DNA of 64,000 nt, from assembly GCA_036873135.1 (NCBI GenBank), contig JAPTYO010000001.1:310001-374000 (forward strand), given 5' to 3'. Below the pieces are notes generated by a model. That model was not told the DNA's origin. It ran no database searches and saw only the letters and a list, made by a program, of their open reading frames with translations. Shown here piece by piece: positions 13,901 to 24,361 of the stretch (position 1 is the stretch's first letter; the number at the start of each line of letters is the position of its first letter). The stretch comes from Clarkia xantiana subsp. parviflora. Taxonomy: Eukaryota; Streptophyta; Magnoliopsida; Myrtales; Onagraceae. The position numbers were made by a program, and so were the translations under genes.

Positions 13901-16900
13901 ATGATCATATATTTCTAGAATAAATGCGATAGCAACTGATTTCATCCAATTCAGAGATCCAAGAGTATTACCCTATTAATAAACGTTGATTCAGAGACTG
14001 AAATAAAAAGGGATAAACACTTTACAATGATCACGTACGACTTGAATCAATACAATAGCAACTGATTTTTTCCAATTCAGACCTCCGAGTGTAGATATGT
14101 AGATAAATAAAAATTTGGTTAATCTCCATAGACGGTAGAACCTTTGAATATACGGTGATTACGAAACCGAACTAAAAAGGGATAAATACTTTAGTATGAT
14201 CATATATGTCTAGAATAAATGCGATATCAATTGATTTCATAGAATTCAGAGATCCAAGAGTTTTAACATATAAATAAACGTTGATTTGAGACTGAACTAA
14301 AAAGGGATAAAGACTTTAGTATGATCACGTACGTCTTGTTCAATGCAATATCAACTGATTTAGTACAATTCAGAGCTCCGAGTGAAAATCTATAGACAAA
14401 TAAAAATTTGGTAAATCCCCATAGGCGGTAATACACTTTGAATAAACGGTGATTCTGAGACCGAACTAAAAAGGGATAAGTACTTTAGTATGATCGTATA
14501 TTTCTAGAATAAATGCGATAGCAATTGATTTCATCTAGTTCAAAGATCCAAGAGTATTACCCTATTAATAAACGTTGATTTAGAGACATAAAGAAAAAGG
14601 GATAAAGACTTTACTATGATCACGTACGTCTTGAATCAATGCAATAGCAACTGATTTTGTCCAATTCAGAGCTCCGAGTGAAGATATATAAATAAATAAA
14701 AATTTGGTAAATCCCCATAAGCGGTAATACACTTTGAATAAACGGTGATTCTGAGACCGAACTAAAAAGGGATAAATACTTTCTTATGATCATATATTTC
14801 TAGAATAAATGCGATACCAACTGATTTCATCCAATTCACAGATCCAAGATTATTACCCTGTTAATAAACGTTGATTCAGAGACTGAAATAAAAAGGGATA
14901 AAGACTTTACAATGATCACGTACGACTTGAATCAATACAATAGCAACTGATTTTGTCCAATTCAGAGCTCCGAGTGAAGATATATAGATGAATAAAAATT
15001 TGGAAATCTCCATAGACGGTAGTTCCTTTGAATATACGGTGATTATGAGACCGAACTAAAAAGAGATAAATACTTTAGTATGATCATATATGTCTAGAAT
15101 AAATGCGATAGCAATTGATTTCATACAATTCAGAGATCCAAGAGTTTTAACATATGGATAAACGTTGATTTGAGACTGAACTAAAAAGGGATAAAGACTT
15201 TAGTATGATCACGTACGTCTTGTCCAATGTAATATCAACTGATTTAGTACAATTAGGAGCTCCGAGTGAAAATATATAGATAAATAAAAATTTGGTAAAT
15301 CCCCATAGGCGGTAATACACTTTGAATAAACGGTGATTCTGAGACCGAACTAAAAAGGGATAAGTACTTTAGTATGATCGTATATTTCTAGAATAAATGC
15401 GATACCAACTGATTTCATCCAATTCAGAGATCCAAGAGTATTACCCTATTAATAAACGTTGATTTAGAGACAGAAATAAAAAGGGATAAAGACCTTACTA
15501 TGATCACGTACGTCTTGAATCAATGCAATAGCAACTGATTTTGTCCAATTCAGAGCTCCGAGTGAAGATATATAGATAAATAAAAATTATGTAAATTCCC
15601 ATAGGCGGTAATACACTTTGAATAAACGATAATTCGAAGACCGAACTAAAAAGGGATAATACTTTATTATGATCATATATTTCTAGAATAAATGCGATAG
15701 CAACTGATTTCATCCAATTCAGAGATCCAAGAGTATTACCCTATTAATAAACGTTGATTCAGAGACTGAAATAAAAAGGGATAAAGACTTTACAATGATC
15801 ACGTACGACTTGAATCAATACAATAGCAACTGATTTTTTCCAATTCAGACCTCCGTGTGTAGATATGTAGATAAATAAAAATTTGGTTAATCTCCATAGA
15901 CGGTAGTACCTTTGAATATACGGTGATTATGAGACCGAACTAAAAAGGGATAAATACTTTAGTATGATCATATATGTCTAGAATAAATGCTATATCAATT
16001 GATTTCATACAATTCAGAGATCCAAGAGTTTTAACATATAAATAAACGTTGATTTGAGATTGAACTAAATAGGGATAAAGACTTTAGTATGATCACGTAC
16101 GTCTTGTTCAATGCAATATCAACTGATTTAGTACAGTTCACAGCTCCGAGTGAAAATCTATAGACAAATAAAAATTTGGTAAATCCCCATAGGCGGTAAT
16201 ACACTTTGAATAAACGGTGATTTCTGAGACCGAACTAAAAAGGGATAAGTACTTTAGTATGATCGTATATTTCTAGAATAAATGCGATAGCAATTGATTT
16301 CATCTAGTTCAGAGATCCAAGAGTATTACCCTATTAATAAACGTTGATTTAGAGACATAAAGAAAAAGGGATAAAGACTTTACTATGATTACGTACGTCT
16401 TGAATCAATGCAATAGCAACTGATTTTGTCCAATTCAGACCTCCGAGTGAAGATATATAAATAAATAAAAATTTGGTAAATCCCCATAAGCGGTAATACA
16501 CTTTGAATAAACAGTGATTCTGAGACCGAACTAAAAAGGGATAATTACTTTCTTATGATCATATATTTCTAGAATAAATGCGATAACAACTGATTTCATC
16601 CAATTCAGAGATCCAAGATATTACCCTATTAATAAACGTTGATTCAGAGACTGAAATAAAAAGGGATAAAGACTTTACAATGATCACGTACGACTTGAAT
16701 CAATACAATAGCAACTGATTTTGTCCAATTCAGAGCTCCGAGTGAAGATATATAGATGAATAAAAATTTGGTAAATCTCCATAGACGGTAGTTCCATTGA
16801 ATATACGGTGATTATGAGACCGAACTAAAACGGGATAAATACTTTAGTATGATCATATATGTCTAGAATAAATGCGATAGCAATTGATTTCATACAATTC

Positions 16901-18564
16901 AGATATCCAAGAGTTTTAACATATGGATAAACGTTGATTTAAGACTGAACTAAAAAGGGATAAAGACTTTAGTATGATCACGTACGTCTTGTTCAATGTA
17001 ATATCAACTGATTTAGTACAATTCAGATCTCCGAGTGAAAATATATAGATAAATAAAAATTTGGTAAATCCCCATAGGTGGTAATACACTTTGAATAAAC
17101 GGTGATTCTGAGACCGAACTAAAAAGGGATAAGTACTTTAGTATGATCGTATATTTTTAGAATAAATGCGATACCAACTGATTTCATCCAATTCAGAGAT
17201 CCAAGAGTATTACCCTATTAATAAACGTTGATTTAGAGACAGAAATAAAAAGGGATAAAGACTTTACTATGATCACGTACGTCTTGAATCAATGCAATAA
17301 CAACTGATTTTGTCCAATTCAGAGCTCAGAGTGAAGATATATAGATAAATAAAAATTATGTAAATCCCCATAGGCGGTAATACACTTTGAATAAACGGTG
17401 ATTCTTAGACCGAACTAAAAAGGGATAAATACTTTATTATGATCATATATTTCTAGAATTAATGCGATAGCAACTGATTTCATCCAATTCAGAGATCCAA
17501 GAGTATTACCCTATTAATAAACGTTGATTCAGAGACTGAAATAAAAAGGGATAAAGACTTTACAATGATCACGTACGACTTGAATCAATACAATAGCAAC
17601 TGATTTTTTCCAATTCAGACCTGCGTGTGTAGATATGTAGATAAATAAAAATTTGGTTAATCTCCATAGACGGTAGTACCTTTGAATATACGGTGATTAC
17701 GAGACCGAACTAAAAAGGGATAAATACTTTAGTATGATCATATATGTCTAGAATAAATGCAATATCAATTGATTTCATACAATTCAGAGATCCAAGAGTT
17801 TTAACATATAAATAAACGTTGATTTGAGACTGAACTAAAAAGGGATAAAGACTTTAGTATGATCAACTACGTCTTGTTCAATGCAATATCAACTGATTTA
17901 GTACAATTCAGAGCTCCGAGTGAAAATCTATAGACAAATAAAAATTTGGTAAATCCCCATAGGCGGTAATACACTTTGAATAAACGGTGATTCTGAGACC
18001 GAACTAAAAAGGGATAAGTACTTTAGTATGATCGTATATTTCTAGAATAAATGCGATAGCAATTGATTTCATCTAATTCAGAGATCCAAGAGTATTACCC
18101 TATTAATAAACGTTGATTTAGAGACTGAAATAAAAAGGGATAAAGACTTTACAATGATCACGTACGACTTGAATCAATACAATAGCAACTGATTTTGTCC
18201 AATTCAGACCTCTGAGTGAAGATATATAGATAAATAAAAATTTGGTAAATCCCCATAGGCGGTAATACACTTTGAATAAACGGTGATTCTGAGACCGAAC
18301 TAAAAAGGGATAAATACTTTATTATGATCATATATTTCTAGAATAAATGCGATAGCAACTGATTTCATCAAATTCAGAGATCCAAGAGTATTACCCTATT
18401 TATAAACGTTGATTCAGAGACTGAAATAAAAAGGGATAAAGACTTTACAATGATCACGTACGACTTGAACAATACAATAGCAACTGATTTTGTCCAATTC
18501 AGAGCTCCGAGTGAAGATATATAGATGAATAAAAATTTGGTAAATCTCCATAGACGGTAGTTCC
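7956..18564. repeat. Block 1, regular 1768-bp six-unit HOR (six copies)
   Basis: M1 units start at 7956, 8838, 9722, 10605, 11489, 12373, 13259, 14143, 15027, 15911, 16796, 17681 and 18565, every 882-886 bp. Two trimer kinds alternate strictly. Y trimers follow GTAGTTCC or GTAATTCC and carry AACATATGGATAAACG or AACATGG. X trimers follow GTAGTACC or GTAGAACC and carry ATATCAATTG and AACATATAAATAAACG. Same-kind spacing is 1766-1770 bp, so the HOR is X plus Y. Confidence 0.88.
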
Positions 18565-19700
18565 TTTGAATATACGGTGATTATGAGACCGAACTAAAAA
18601 GGGATAAATACTTTAGTATGATCATATATGTCTAGAATAAATGCGATAGCAATTGATTTCATACAATTCAGAGATCCAAGAGTTTTAAAATATGGATAAA
18701 CGTTGATTTGAGACTGAACTAAAAAGGGATAAAGAGTTTAGTATGATCACGTACGTCTTGTTCAATGTAATATCAACTGATTTAATACAATTCAGAGCTC
18801 CGAGTGAAAATATATAGATAAATAAAAATTTGGTAAATCCCCATAGGCGGTAATACACTTTGAATAAACGGTGATTCTGAGACCGAACTAAAAAGGGATA
18901 AATACTTTATTATGATCATATATTTCTAGAATAAATGCGATAACAACTGATTTCATCCAATTCAGAGATCCAAGAGTATTACCCTATTAATAAATGTTGA
19001 TTCAGAGACTGAAATAAAAAGGGATAAAGACTATACAATGATCACGTACGACTTGAATCAATACAATAGCAACTGATTTTGTCCAATTCAGACCTCCGAG
19101 TGAAGATATATAGATAAATAAAAATTTGGTAAATCCCCATAGGCGGTAATACACTTTGAATAAACGGTGATTCTGAGACCGAACTAAAAAGGGATAAATA
19201 CTTTATTACGATCATATATTTCTAGAATAAATGCGATAGCAACTGATTGCATCCAATTCAGAGATCCAATAGTATTACCCTATTAATAAACGTTGATTCA
19301 GAGACTGAAATAAAAAGGGATAAAGACTATACAATGATCACGTACGACTTGAATCAATACAATAGCAACTGATTTTGTCCAATTCAGACCTCCGAGTGAA
19401 GATATATAGATAAATAAAAATTTGGTAAATCCCCATAGGCGGTAAAACACTTTGAATAAACGGTGATTCAGAGACCGAACTAAAAAGGGATAAATACTTT
19501 ATTATGATCATATTTCTAGAATAAATGCGATAACAACTGATTTCATCCAATTCAGAGATCCAAGAGTATTACCCTATTAATAAACGTTGATTCAGAGACT
19601 GAAATAAAAAGGGATAAAGACTATACAATGATCACGTACGACTTGAATCAATACAATAGCAACTGATTTTGTCAAATTCAGACCTCCGAGTGAAGATATA
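18565..19700. repeat. Block 1 edge: M1 followed by M3-type units
   Basis: After the last M1 at 18565 the HOR stops. The remaining units, up to element 1, are mostly M3-like, with ATACAATGATCACG and TTATTATGATC variants and repeated GACTATACAATG. This resembles the M3-rich stretch at about 6190-7300. The last unit is cut at GAAGATATA by the retrotransposon insertion. Confidence 0.75.
19696..19700. repeat. Target site duplication of element 1, left copy (ATATA)
   Basis: ATATA precedes the LTR start TGATGG and recurs at 29015-29019 right after the 3' LTR end. Removing the element and one copy restores the normal satellite stretch GAAGATATATAGATAAATA. Confidence 0.95.
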
Positions 19701-19827
19701 TGATGGATATGTGCCCAATTCGAGTTCGTATTTATATTTCGGGCCTCGTAAACACGTCAGAATTACATCTCGACTCGGAAAACGTCTCCTAACGGGTCAA
19801 AGCGGTCCGGAAGTGCGTTACGCGCGT

Positions 19828-19955
19828 CCGGACCGGACCTCCGGATTGCATTTGCAACCCGGACCTCCGGGTTGCTTGCAATCCGGACCTCCGGGTTGCT
19901 TGCAATCCGGACCTCGCCGAATTGCCCAATTTCGACGAGGTTTGGATTGCATTAC
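19828..19955 (+). repeat. U3 hypervariable C+G-rich mini-repeats
   Basis: CCGGACCTCCGG-type motifs recur (about 19834, 19859, 19884 and 19908), separated by GGTTGCTTGCAAT-like spacers of roughly 24-25 bp period. The segment lies about 150 bp upstream of the TATA box. It is about 128 bp here, about 31 bp at 28422-28452, about 55 bp at 39702-39756 and about 53 bp in the element 2 3' LTR. Confidence 0.8.
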
Positions 19956-20101
19956 GGGTATCGCGCGACTACCGTATCCGCGATTACCGTTACGTGTAGA
20001 GAAGTCAAGTTCGCGCATTACGAATACGGATGACGGTTACCGTTTGTTTTCTTGAACCGTCGTCAAACCGCTTTAAAACCGGGTCCGGTCCCAAGGAAGC
20101 C

Positions 20102-20109
20102 TATAAATA
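20102..20109 (+). promoter_or_regulatory. LTR TATA box, element 1 5' LTR
   Basis: TATAAATA within AAGCCTATAAATAGGAGG, a near-consensus plant TATA box conserved in all four LTRs. Transcription probably starts about 25-35 bp downstream, in the CCACCCATTTTCACAC region (inferred). Confidence 0.8.
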
Positions 20110-20238
20110 GGAGGCCTTGGCCACCCATTTTCACACATCCTCTCATTTGCCCAACTTTGGTATTTTGAGCTCTGACTTCTCTCTAGAAATATTATCTCTC
20201 TACAAATTACCTTTTTGCCATTATAGTGACTTAAGCTT

Positions 20239-20284
20239 CGGAGAGGGCTCCGCTAGCACCACCCCCCCCCCTCTCCGTGCTAGC
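20239..20284 (+). other. Overlapping inverted repeats in LTR leader (alternative hairpins)
   Basis: CGGAGAGGG (20239-20247) can pair with CCCTCTCCG (20269-20277). GCTAGCAC (20252-20259) can pair with GTGCTAGC (20277-20284). The two stems interleave and share base 20277, so they are probably mutually exclusive in RNA. A C run (10 here, 8, 7 and 6 in the other LTRs) forms the variable loop. The stems are kept in all four LTRs, with one wobble in the last. Confidence 0.6.
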
Positions 20285-20524
20285 ATTGGTCCTTCGTGCA
20301 GGAACCGTCGCCCGGTCACCCGTATTTGTGTACAATCCACCTCCTTCAGAGACTCAGAAATTCCCCTGAGACACAGCCGTACCAAGACACAGACCTCCAC
20401 GGGAATCAACCGAACACTCGCCAGTGGCCCAACCTCTTCCCGACAAAGGGTTACAGCCCAAAAAGCCCGCACAACCATACGAACAAACGCGTCCCCACGA
20501 CCCAGTTCATCCAAGACGCAACAT

Positions 20525-20548
20525 TGGCGCCGTCTACGTGACTCGAAC
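20525..20548 (+). other. Primer-binding site, element 1
   Basis: TGGCGCCGTCTACG begins one base after the LTR end and continues to CTCGAAC. This is the expected position of a tRNA primer site, and TGGCGCCG starts are usual in plant Tat and Athila elements. The exact tRNA was not assigned. Confidence 0.85.
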
Positions 20549-20572
20549 AAAAAGCTACATTTCCGCAAAATC

Positions 20573-22447
20573 ATGACGAGTGATCACAACCCTCCCGAAG
20601 AGGTCAAATACACAAGGAAAATGCCTAGATGTCCCAAGATGTCCCCGGCAAACAAAAGATCAGGAGGCCAAATGCCAGCTGGGAGCCAGTCGGGACCCTC
20701 CCACATTCCAAGAGCTACTTCCGTAGCTTCATCCATACCGACTGACAATGTACCCGACGCACAGCACAAAGAGCAAAAGGACAAACATCACGCACCTCCA
20801 CCTGGTTTCGAACCAGAGGTACATGAAGATGAATCCTAGGCAGAAATGCCGCAGGACGAACAAAGAACGGGGGCAAACCCGATGCCCACCATTACTCCAG
20901 CAATGATGGCGGCGCTGGAAGAGTTACTCGCATTCCGCGAGTCTCTAAAGAACCAAGGATATGCGGCTCAGCCACCTCCGTCCAACCAAGGAGCCTTCCA
21001 ATACAAAGGTGTCAACCCGTCACCTCCTCTGCCTCCAATCAACGAACAAGTTGAGACGATAGGGACAAAGTCTCGAGTCACAAGTCATCAAGACACACTG
21101 CACCAAAGAATAGAGGGGCAATGCACGGAAGGTACCTTCCAGTACCAACAGCCAAGGCACGAAGCTGCACGCTCATGCAACCGGTATGTGATAGCACAAC
21201 ACCAAAAAGAGGCATGGAAACAACCCCCAAAGCAGAATCAAGCAAAACCGCCCTCAAGCGGTCAGCAAGGAAGAAATTGGCAGCCTCAGCCAAAACGACC
21301 TTTTCAAGGAGGTTTCGAGAAGCCAAAAGAAGTAAACATCGCTGACTACATTCCTTTGAATGCCCCTCTATCCGTGATATTGAGAGAGATGAAAGATGCG
21401 AACATGTGGAAAAATCTGAACAATTTCAGAAAAGGTACGCTGGGGAAAGACAAAGACAAGTGGTGTGAAAACCACGAGGTCTTCGGCCACGAAACGGACC
21501 GCTGTGTCAGCCTACGTAATCGCATTAACAGCTTCGTCCTCAAAGGCAAATTAAAGCAATTCATTGATCAAGGCGACAGCCCTCCAAAGAAGACTCAAGC
21601 AGAGTCATTCAAAATACACAAGGAAGGTCCTTCCACAAGGACAAGCCAAGACAATGCTGACATCTGTCACAAGGAGGGACGGGAAAAACCTGTTAGTGAC
21701 GATGACGTCCCAATCACGGGATTGACAACAAGAACCTTGAAGGCAATAATTAAAAAGGAGATACACGTCTCCTGGAAAAAGAGACAACCGCAACAAAAGA
21801 GGTTATTCCAGTCAAATGCCCAAAGGATCAAAGAGTCCAATCTCGCCAAATGTGTTCCATTGAACACACCGTTATCTGTCATCCTGAAGGAAATAAAAGA
21901 AACCAAGCTATGGAAAAAACCCTCCAAATTCCACAAGGGACCACTGGGAGAAGATGAAAGCAAATGGTGTGAAAATCATGAAGTATACGGCCACGAAACC
22001 GAAAGCTGTGTTGGACTAAGATTTCACATAAACAGTTTGATCTTAGAAGGAAAAATGAAGAAGTATATCGACCATGGCAATAAGCATCAAAGGAAGCCTC
22101 GTGTGAAGTCTTCAGAAAAAGGCAAGGGAAAAGAAAAGGCGGGTGATAATCCACCTATCGCCAAACGCCAGAAAAACAACGTCACTTACGGAACCAATTG
22201 GGACGATTTGTACAATCTTTGGAGTATGACGGCAGAAGAAGCAAATCTCACACTCCCAGAAAACAAACCTCACCACCCACTTGAGTCAACGACTGCCTTC
22301 CTTGGCAAAGATGTTGAAGAACAACACAAGCAAAGTAAAACTTGGGGGCATGACATCAACTTTTGTCCATCCCCAAAAGGGGAGATTGAAGAGCTCAACA
22401 CGCTAGATGCATTGAGAAACTATGTGGCACGTGGCAGAATCAACTAG
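20573..22447 (+). pseudogene. gag: gag-like frame of element 1, with one in-frame stop
   Basis: The frame opens at ATG 20573, 25 bp after the PBS. It runs in one phase to TAG at 22445-22447, with an internal TAG at 20837-20839; a new ATG follows at 20846 (533-residue ORF). The product is rich in Pro, Gln and Lys. It has two copies of a C-terminal gag module: a YIPLNAPLSVIL-like stretch, then WCENHEVFGHETDRC or WCENHEVYGHETESC, then a hydrophobic helix ending KQFID or KKYID. This Cys-His pattern resembles the nucleocapsid end of Tat gag proteins. The conserved capsid core expected upstream is not recognisable, so this is not a full gag. The last 110 or so residues match nothing I know. No frameshift was seen. 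Confidence 0.8.
21270..22115 (+). repeat. Tandem in-frame duplication inside gag (about 501-bp offset)
   Basis: Protein segments at about 21270-21615 and 21772-22115 align end to end: KRPFQ vs KRLFQ, PLNAPLSVIL vs PLNTPLSVIL, WCENHEVFGHET vs WCENHEVYGHET, LKQFID vs MKKYID. The offset of about 501 bp is 167 codons, so the duplication kept frame. Divergence between copies is well above that of the LTR pair, so the duplication predates the insertion. Confidence 0.85.
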
Positions 22448-24031
22448 CCAACAAATCACCTACGAGGACGTCAAACACATCACCAATCCCTTTATCTTCC
22501 TTATCTCCTTTTTCGCATATCTATGTTAAATCTTTTAATGATTAAGTACAACTCATGCTTATTAGCCTCAGTAATTTTCAAAAGAAGTGATCACTAAACG
22601 CTTTCTTGTAATCCGTCGTGCGAACTCTAAATATCTAATAAAGGATAAATCTACTTTCGTAGGTACATTATTATGACGCATATTACCTTGGAATAACGCC
22701 AAGTAACAACTACGCACATATTACTCGCGTCAACAACACAAAGTCTCAAGCATTTTATACGCACAAGACTAAAAATCGTGTCGCAATAATAAACAAGGCG
22801 GGGGCATTACACATGGACAGATCATGCACTATTAGAAGACAAAACAATATAAACAATCAAGAAACAGCGATACAACTGCCAAGCGACTTGGGGGGCACCA
22901 AGCTGACAAGTGCTCGGCAATTCTACCTAACATATATACATGCCTATCATGATCTACACCTATCGTATCCACGCTCAGGGAAGTTTCTTACACAAACAAG
23001 GAATCCTTGTATCAGATTCCTTTACTTTAATTACTATATGCACAACTAAAAAGAAAATTTCATGACTTCATACTTTTGCAAACTTATAAAAATTGCGATT
23101 ATCTGACAAAAGTAACTCTGCTCGTAGGTACATGCTACACTACGATTAATACTCAGGAATTACGCCAAGTAGTAACTTATGCACAAAAGTCTACTTCAAC
23201 AATACAAGCTAAGCATTGTGTTCAAGGAGGGATTTAAGGTATACAACACCAATATATCTATTATCTACACCAACAAGGAGTTTATTTCTCCATTCACAAC
23301 ATAGGCGTCTATCTCAAGAAGATGCCGGCAACACAAAGCCATCAAGCTATGTGAACAACCAACTTATATACCGCAATGTCAACCTGCGGATTATTATCAA
23401 AACGACGACTATTCAGAGGCGTCAGCTACAAACAATATCTTGGATTAACACCAAGACCTACTATCAAAATATCTTGGATTAACACCAAGGCCTACTATCA
23501 AAATAGCATGTTGTGGTATCCTCTTTTTTAAAAGACAAGCTCCATGTTTACTTCTAAAAAATGACATGCTGTGACATCTCTGGTTAGAGGCAAATCCTCA
23601 TGTTCATAGCCATTCCCTGGATTCAGAACAGGATGGGCATACGGAACTGATCACTCCTTAAGTGGCGGAAGTTCTCTGTTAGACAACGACCCCACACTAT
23701 AACAAGTGCGAATTCCTATTTAAAGGACTCACTCTTCACGGCAAAAGTCCTCTGGTTAGATGACAATTCCGTACTACAGATTTTCAAACCGTGTTGCATG
23801 GTTCCTGGACGAAGAAAGCATGCATCACAATTCATATTTTCAAAAAAGTGTTACATGGTCCCTGGACGCAGGAATCATGTATCACAAATATTTTATGTAT
23901 CAAACACCTTTCCAAAAAAATTTATCAAGACGGTATTTGGGTGTATCACATTCAATGTCAAAATATTTTTTCAAATATTTTACCAACAAGCTTTTTAGGG
24001 TTCACAAAATGCTTCTTCAAAAACTAAAATG
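22448..24031 (+). other. Element 1 3' non-coding region, homologous to element 2
   Basis: No convincing coding sequence. Blocks such as CACCAACAAGGAGTT, GCCGGCAACACAAAGC, TGGATTAACACCAAG and CATTCCCTGGATTCAG match element 2 at about 44590-44920. An imperfect repeat with TGGTTCCTGGACG occurs twice near 23795-23880. Two degenerate counterparts of element 2's 66-bp repeat lie at about 23655-23790. Sequence after the gag stop differs from that after the element 2 integrase stop. Confidence 0.75.
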
Positions 24032-24361
24032 TTTTACGTATGCTTCCCCAACGCGGGTTGATACACGCTGGCAGGTGCGCACCCTGTTTAAAACTCATAA
24101 AATTTACAAGTCGAGTCTTGTACAACGTCGCCTTAGAGTGGAACTAAGAGACGGTATAAACTAGTATCTTGCTTAGCCAAGATAACACCTCTCAAATAAT
24201 ACTTTTACGTATGCTTCCTTAACGCGGTTTGATACACGCTGGCAGGTGCGCACCCTGTTTAAAACTCATAAAATTTACAAGTCGAGTCTTGTACAACGTC
24301 GCCTTAGAGTGGAACTAAGAGACGGTATAAACTACTATCTTGCTTAGCCAAGATAACACCT
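24032..24361 (+). repeat. 171-bp tandem duplication
   Basis: TTTTACGTATGCTTCC starts at 24032 and again at 24203. Both copies contain GATACACGCTGGCAGGTGCG, AAATTTACAAGTCGAGTC and GACGGTATAAACTA. Element 2 has a single copy (from about 45692), so the duplication is specific to element 1 or its sublineage. Confidence 0.9.

Larger units (their letters stand above)
1..19700. repeat. Satellite block 1 (about 295-bp dimeric units)
   Basis: Uninterrupted tandem array of about 67 units. Unit starts are marked by TTTGAATAAACGG or TTTGAATATACGG and recur every 294-297 bp (for example 295, 591, 887, 1181). Three unit types are visible. M1 has an A half with GAATATACGG and TTTTAACATA and a B half with CTTGTTCAATG. 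M2 has GGATAAGTAC then TTGAATCAATGCAAT. M3 has CTTTATTATG then ACGACTTGAATCAATAC. They usually follow M1-M2-M3, giving an 882-884-bp trimer. The array runs off the left edge of the window and ends at the element 1 target duplication. I do not recognise the satellite as a named family. Confidence 0.97.
19701..20523 (+). repeat. Element 1, 5' LTR (823 bp)
   Basis: It starts TGATGGATATGTGCCC and ends GACGCAACA just before the PBS. It matches 28295-29014 along its length except for about 100 bp of C+G-rich short repeats at 19828-19955, mostly missing from the 3' copy. It contains a TATA box, a C-tract hairpin region and a U5 shared with element 2. Confidence 0.95.

Noticed and set aside
19669..20055. 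ORFs in LTR U3 and U5 regions (also near 28305, 39574, 40017, 49494 and 50038)
   Set aside because: They cross LTR boundaries or the promoter and arise from C+G-rich repeats.
20239..20284. H-type pseudoknot in the LTR leader
   Set aside because: The interleaved stems leave no loop nucleotides between the 3' strands, so simultaneous formation is sterically unlikely; treated as alternative hairpins.
21078..22154. Minus-strand ORFs opposite the gag-like frame
   Set aside because: Shadows of the sense frame, with no splice signals or recognisable domains.
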